From positions 11,354,062 through 11,418,061 of the forward strand of contig CM055611.1 of the NCBI GenBank assembly GCA_029379385.1: 64,000 nucleotides of DNA, given 5' to 3'. Origin of the DNA: Quillaja saponaria (taxonomy: Eukaryota; Streptophyta; Magnoliopsida; Fabales; Quillajaceae). Within the stretch, counting starts at the first letter, position 1. Every line of letters starts with the position of its first letter. Under the pieces are notes generated by a model. It saw only the letters and a list, made by a program, of their open reading frames with translations, was not told the DNA's origin and did no database searches. The translations under genes were made by a program, and so were the position numbers. Below are positions 60,001 through 64,000 of the stretch, piece by piece.

Positions 60001-60650
60001 ACATTGATATTTTTATTGTTCATGGTTTTGTGAGATGTTTATTTTAGCTTATTAGCCTTAAATGCAGTATAGAATGGTCATATTAACAAAAAAAAGATAT
60101 TTTTTTTTATAAAAGTTTATGTAGAGATGCATAAATGTAAACAAGATGGAAGTTTTTAGTCATTATTATGCTATCTTGGCCTTCGCTGAACGTTTTAATA
60201 TTATAGGAAAAAATGGTTCTTCCAAATCATTTTTTTACTTATCTTATTGGCTATGATGTATTGAATACAATCTTTTTGCATTCTTTTTTTTGTTTATTAG
60301 TGATTTTCATCATTAGTTGTCAAATTTAGCTTATCATTCTTGATGTTGTTCTATCAAAAAATTTATATGCACTATACAGTAGGTAGTACCTGAACTTTGC
60401 TACATTTTACACCTTTTTTTTGTTATGGTGGTGGATGTTTTGTGCCTTTCTTATTTGTTCTCCATTATTGTTTTTTGTTTTAGGCTCTCTACCCTCTTTC
60501 TATGGGTCCTCGAAAGTCAAAAAAACCTAATATCCATTGTATTAGTGAGGTTTCTATACTAATTGGTTCTGATGTTAGCACCATTGATGCTGCTGGAAGT
60601 GTTGTTTCGTTCCATAGTTCTAATAGCAATCAAGAAATATGTGCTCCCTA
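57065..60650 (+). repeat. 1.79-kb tandem duplication upstream of the RepHel frame
   Basis: Copy 1 runs about 57065-58861 and copy 2 about 58862-60650. Both end with the first 50 codons of the Helitron protein (ATGGGTC.. at 58713 and 60502) up to CCCTATAG. Shared blocks include CTTCTGCATTCTTTGTTA, GATGCTACAAATCAACTTCT and AATAGAAGTTTAGCTATTAA. Within each copy a shorter segment ending in a GGAAAAA..TTCTTCC motif is itself duplicated (57150/58410; 58950/60210). Confidence 0.85.
58713..58861 (+). pseudogene. Duplicated 5' exon of the Helitron RepHel
   Basis: The ATG and about 50 codons match the start at 60502 (GHRKSKKHNTHCVSEVSTLIG against GPRKSKKPNIHCISEVSILIG), then pass into unrelated repeat sequence at 58862. 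It is an orphan first exon left by the tandem duplication. Confidence 0.75.
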
Positions 60651-63600
60651 TAGTACACCAACTATTAGAAACAAAAAAACAAAAACTACTGAGACTTCAG
60701 TTGTTGGTGAATTTGTCGCTGTTGGGATAAGCAATACAAGCACTGCAAGAAAACACAAGAGGATAGTACCCATGTGTTTGAGTGATTATGTGGACACTAA
60801 CTATTGCACTTTTGAAAATGGTGTTGCCAACACTAGTGTTGTTAAGTATCTGAGAATTGATAGCTACAGTAGGCATAAAGCATCAATTGATATTTATTTT
60901 CGTATGAAACATGTGATTAAGGTAATGGGAAACAAAATCATCTATTAACTGTAGTTCCATCCAAATGCATATCTAATAATAAAGGTAAACATTAAATTTC
61001 TTTCTTCTGTGTACATGATATTGTTGAACATAATTTTTTGTATTGGTAGTTTCAACTAGATGTGTTTTTCTTCTTCTAATTATTGGTCATGTTGTGAAGG
61101 TTATACATTTCATTTGACAACTTATATTCTTTTTCTAGGATCATCTTCATATGCTATACTTTCCAGAAAAGGAAAACGTGGTCAGCATTCTAAGAAGTGT
61201 TCTTCACCTCATCCAACAATGATGCTTAAAAACATCCCAATGATGCTTAAAAACATCCCTTTCAAGCTTTGGATGTAAGCATATGCTTTTACATGCACTT
61301 TTTGTAATGCAAAGCGGTTTTCCAATGACCCACCATCTTTCTGCTGCTCAAATAGGGAAGTTTCATTAGCTTCTTCTCCTATTTCTCCTATCCTACACCA
61401 CATTTATTTATCAAATGCTACAGATGCAGTTGAGTTTCGTAAATTTGTAAGGACTTATAATAACACTTTTGCATTCACATCATTTGGAGTTAAGTGTGAC
61501 AAAGAACTATGTAGGAAAAATAAGGGGATCTACACTCTTAGAGTGCTAGGCCAAGTCACCATTTTACTTTTACGATATAGAGTACGAGCTTGAAAATCAT
61601 TTATTTCCATCCTCTCCTCATTAATGGATCTCATGTCTACTAATCCATATAGTGGTTTCTTTCGAAACCTTTAAGATGTGGACAATCTTGAAAACTATGA
61701 AATTATTCTTAGGAGTCATGTTCAAATGGACCATAGGGTTTTTAATTTACATACCATCTCTCAAGTTGCTATTATTTGGGCTAAGAATGATCCGCTTGCT
61801 AAACATTGTGACGGAGACATTAGAATTTATTCTCACTCAGACAAAAATCTTTCATTGAAATAGTTTTATGGCTGTTATGATCCTCTTTAATACGCACTAC
61901 TTTTTCCTTTTGGAGAACTTGGGTGGCATCATGGCATCGATAGAATTCATAAAAAAATTGCTACTTATTCATATAATAGTTAGAATTTAGTTGATCCTTC
62001 TTTGTTCTTATTGATGATCTTTTTGATAAGGACATATAAGGCAAGTTTTAGATTATGTATTTATGATTTCTTGTAATCGTGAGATTTTGATTTGTTAACT
62101 ATATTTACTCTTTCAATTTTTCGTCCTTTCAGTTCTGAATTCTGGGAAGAAGAGGACGAAGGTTTGATGCAGAGAATACTACTGTTATAAGCTCCAAATA
62201 AGGCCATCTGAACCATCCATTATTTTACACACTGGTAGGTTGCTGCATTAATATGTTGTAGATATGTATGTTAAGTTGGAAAGCATAAGACTTGATTTCT
62301 TTAGTTGTAACCAAGATCAAATTAGATCAGAATTGTACCAAGGGATAGTTGATAGCGTTGCATTTGGACAGCGGCATGGTAAACATGTTGTACAGAAAAT
62401 TGTGCTGCCATCTTCTTTCATTAGCGGGTCAAGGGATATATGTCGTAGATATATTGGTGCAATGGCTTTGGTCCAAAAATTTGGAAAACCATACATATTC
62501 TTGACTATGACCTACAACCCCCTCTTAGCCAAAAATCAAGCAACAACTACAGCCTTCTGAAGAAGGCATAGAATCGTCCTGATCTTGTTGCACGTGTGTT
62601 CAAGGCCAAGCTAAGAACATTTAAAAATGATCTTTTGAAAAAAGATGTCTTGGGTCAGGTTGTTGCTTACGTTTATGTCATTGAATTTCAAAAAAGAGGT
62701 CTTCCACATATGCACTTTCTATTAATCATGAAGAACGAATCCAAGATTATTAGTCTAGATACATATGATGATTTTGTCTTTGCTGAGATGCCTCCTAAAT
62801 CTGACAATCCTCATTTATGCAAGGCAGTATTGAAACATATGATTCATGGTCCATGTGGAATGCTTAATCCAACCAATCCTTGCATGATCGAATCATCATG
62901 ATGTAAAAGCAATTACCTAAAGCAATTTTGCTTGGCCAGCATACATGGTCTTGATTTATATCTTATTTATAGGCGCAGGGATACAGGTAAAATGGTGAAA
63001 GTTCGTGGTTATATGATTAACAATCACTAGGTGGTTCCATACAATGCATACTTATTGGCAAGTATGACTACCATATCAATGTTGAGATCTGCTACACAGT
63101 TAAAGTTGTAAAATATTTGTACAAGTACATTTATAAATGACACGACAAGATTGCTTTTCAATTAAGCGTTGTCCAATTAATAGATACCATAAATAAGATT
63201 GAGCAATACTGCATAGGCCGATGGGTTTCTCCACAGGAAGCAATGTGGAAAATTTATGAATTTAATATGAATGAAGCAAGTCCTTCTGTCTTGAGTTCTA
63301 TATCAACGCATTTTATCATATGGACCTGATGATGATCTAGCTCATTTTCTAACGAGTAACTATTTTAAGAAGACAATGTTGAATGAATTTTTGGAGTTTA
63401 ACGCTAGCCAACGTTGCTTATTTATATAGTGAATTTCCAAAACACTTTGTTTGGAATGAACAAGGTAAATTTTAGAGTCCAAGGAAGCAAGGAAAGGTTA
63501 TTGGTAGAATAGTGACTGCAAGTCCTACAAAAGGTAAGCGATATTATCTACGTATACTGCTAAATCACATTAGGGGTCCTACTTCTTTCGAGGATTTGAG

Positions 63601-64000
63601 AATAGTTAATGGTATTCTTGCACCATCTTTCCGAGACGTAGCTGCTATGCATGGTTTGTTGCAAGTTGACAACAATATAGGTGATTGCTTAGAAGAAACT
63701 TCACAATATCAAATGCCATTTTCTTTGCATTGACTGTTTGCTATTTTGTTAGTGTATTGTTCCCCTAATAATGCCAGGGCTCTATGGGAAAAATATCAAG
63801 ATTCTATAAGTGAAGAATTTCTTAGATCATCAACTGTTTTACCTAACGTTATTTATAGAGAAGCTTTAAGAAGTTTAAATATTCTTCTTGAATCAATGGG
63901 GGTCAATTTTTTTGGTTTAGTTGACTTCAACTTGACTACTACTAATGAAAACTTTGGCTATAGAGAAATTCAAAATGAACTTAGCTTATCTGTCATGGAA
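60502..64000 (+). pseudogene. Helitron RepHel (Rep endonuclease half), decayed and truncated by window end
   Basis: The first frame, 60502-60945, starts MGPRKSKKPN. After an apparent intron, Helitron N-terminal helicase-like text follows: NNTFAFTSFGVKCDKEL (61460), YDIEYELENHLF, VFNLHTISQVAIIWAKND, FYGCYDPLQYALLFPFGELGW (61863). The Rep endonuclease text comes next: LDFFSCNQDQIRSELYQGIV (62290), AMALVQKFGKPYIFLTMTYN, FQKRGLPHMHFLLIM with the His-x-His metal motif (62690-62730), and the two-tyrosine motif YLYKYIYK (about 63112). A TGA follows the last motif where Gly is expected. Text up to 64000 (RGPTSFEDLRIVNG, LFAILLVYC) precedes the Pif1 helicase, outside the window. Several stops and frameshifts make it inactive. 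Confidence 0.88.
61219..61260 (+). repeat. 21-bp tandem duplication in RepHel
   Basis: ATGATGCTTAAAAACATCCC occurs twice in tandem, giving a repeated MMLKNIP. It is in frame, so it arose by slippage without shifting the frame. Confidence 0.85.

Larger units (their letters stand above)
51132..64000 (+). mobile_element. Helitron, degenerate, running off the window end
   Basis: The proposed 5' end TCTACCCAATATACTAAGCG lies after an A (A|T target, TC start), in the style of plant Helitron 5' termini such as TCTA...AAGCGTGCCTTTTGG. The RepHel remnant from 60502 onward proves the class; the 5' boundary is an inference. The 9.4 kb between is non-coding and made of tandem and dispersed duplications. 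The helicase half and 3' hairpin-CTRR end would lie beyond 64000. Confidence 0.55.

Overview
The window is nuclear DNA of a flowering plant, probably a eudicot. It is AT-rich, has spliced genes with GT-AG introns, and carries LTR retrotransposons primed by initiator tRNA-Met, a LINE 3' end, hAT elements and a Helitron. No species is claimed. There is no CRISPR array, operon or other prokaryotic feature.

Two host genes are visible, both on the + strand. Bases 189-9181 hold the last 14 exons (507 codons, no internal stop) of the DNA2 nuclease/helicase (JHS1 in Arabidopsis), covering the complete helicase motor. One 3.7 kb intron of this gene has a GC 5' splice site and contains a 1.86 kb non-autonomous hAT element. 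Bases 32874-42126 hold an 11-exon ABC transporter of subfamily C (MRP type, about 1516 residues) with both nucleotide-binding domains. It carries a single inserted base near 36315 that breaks the frame, and a 119-bp tandem duplication that copies the end of exon 4 with its splice donor.

Between the genes (9.2-32.8 kb) lies AT-rich DNA with MITE-like elements and a well-resolved nest of retrotransposons at 18.9-27.35 kb. Element 1 (minus strand) has its 5' LTR split by element 2 (minus strand), and element 2 is interrupted by long-LTR DNA on the + strand. The host of element 1 may itself be a CACTA-type repeat.

After the transporter (42.1-51.1 kb) come a LINE 3' fragment, a terminal-inverted-repeat element, a second copy of a long-TIR element also present at 13 kb, a decayed gypsy 5' LTR plus gag broken by another long-LTR copy, and a Copia RNase H remnant.

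From about 51.13 kb to the window end is one degenerate Helitron. A 9.4 kb leader of tandem and dispersed duplications (with a dated hAT insertion inside) precedes a RepHel pseudogene that runs off the end. The transposons do not form a shared system with the two genes. I found no convincing new biological system. The most informative signals are the transporter frameshift and donor duplication, the GC-AG intron with its hAT insert, and the nested insertions whose order can be read directly.
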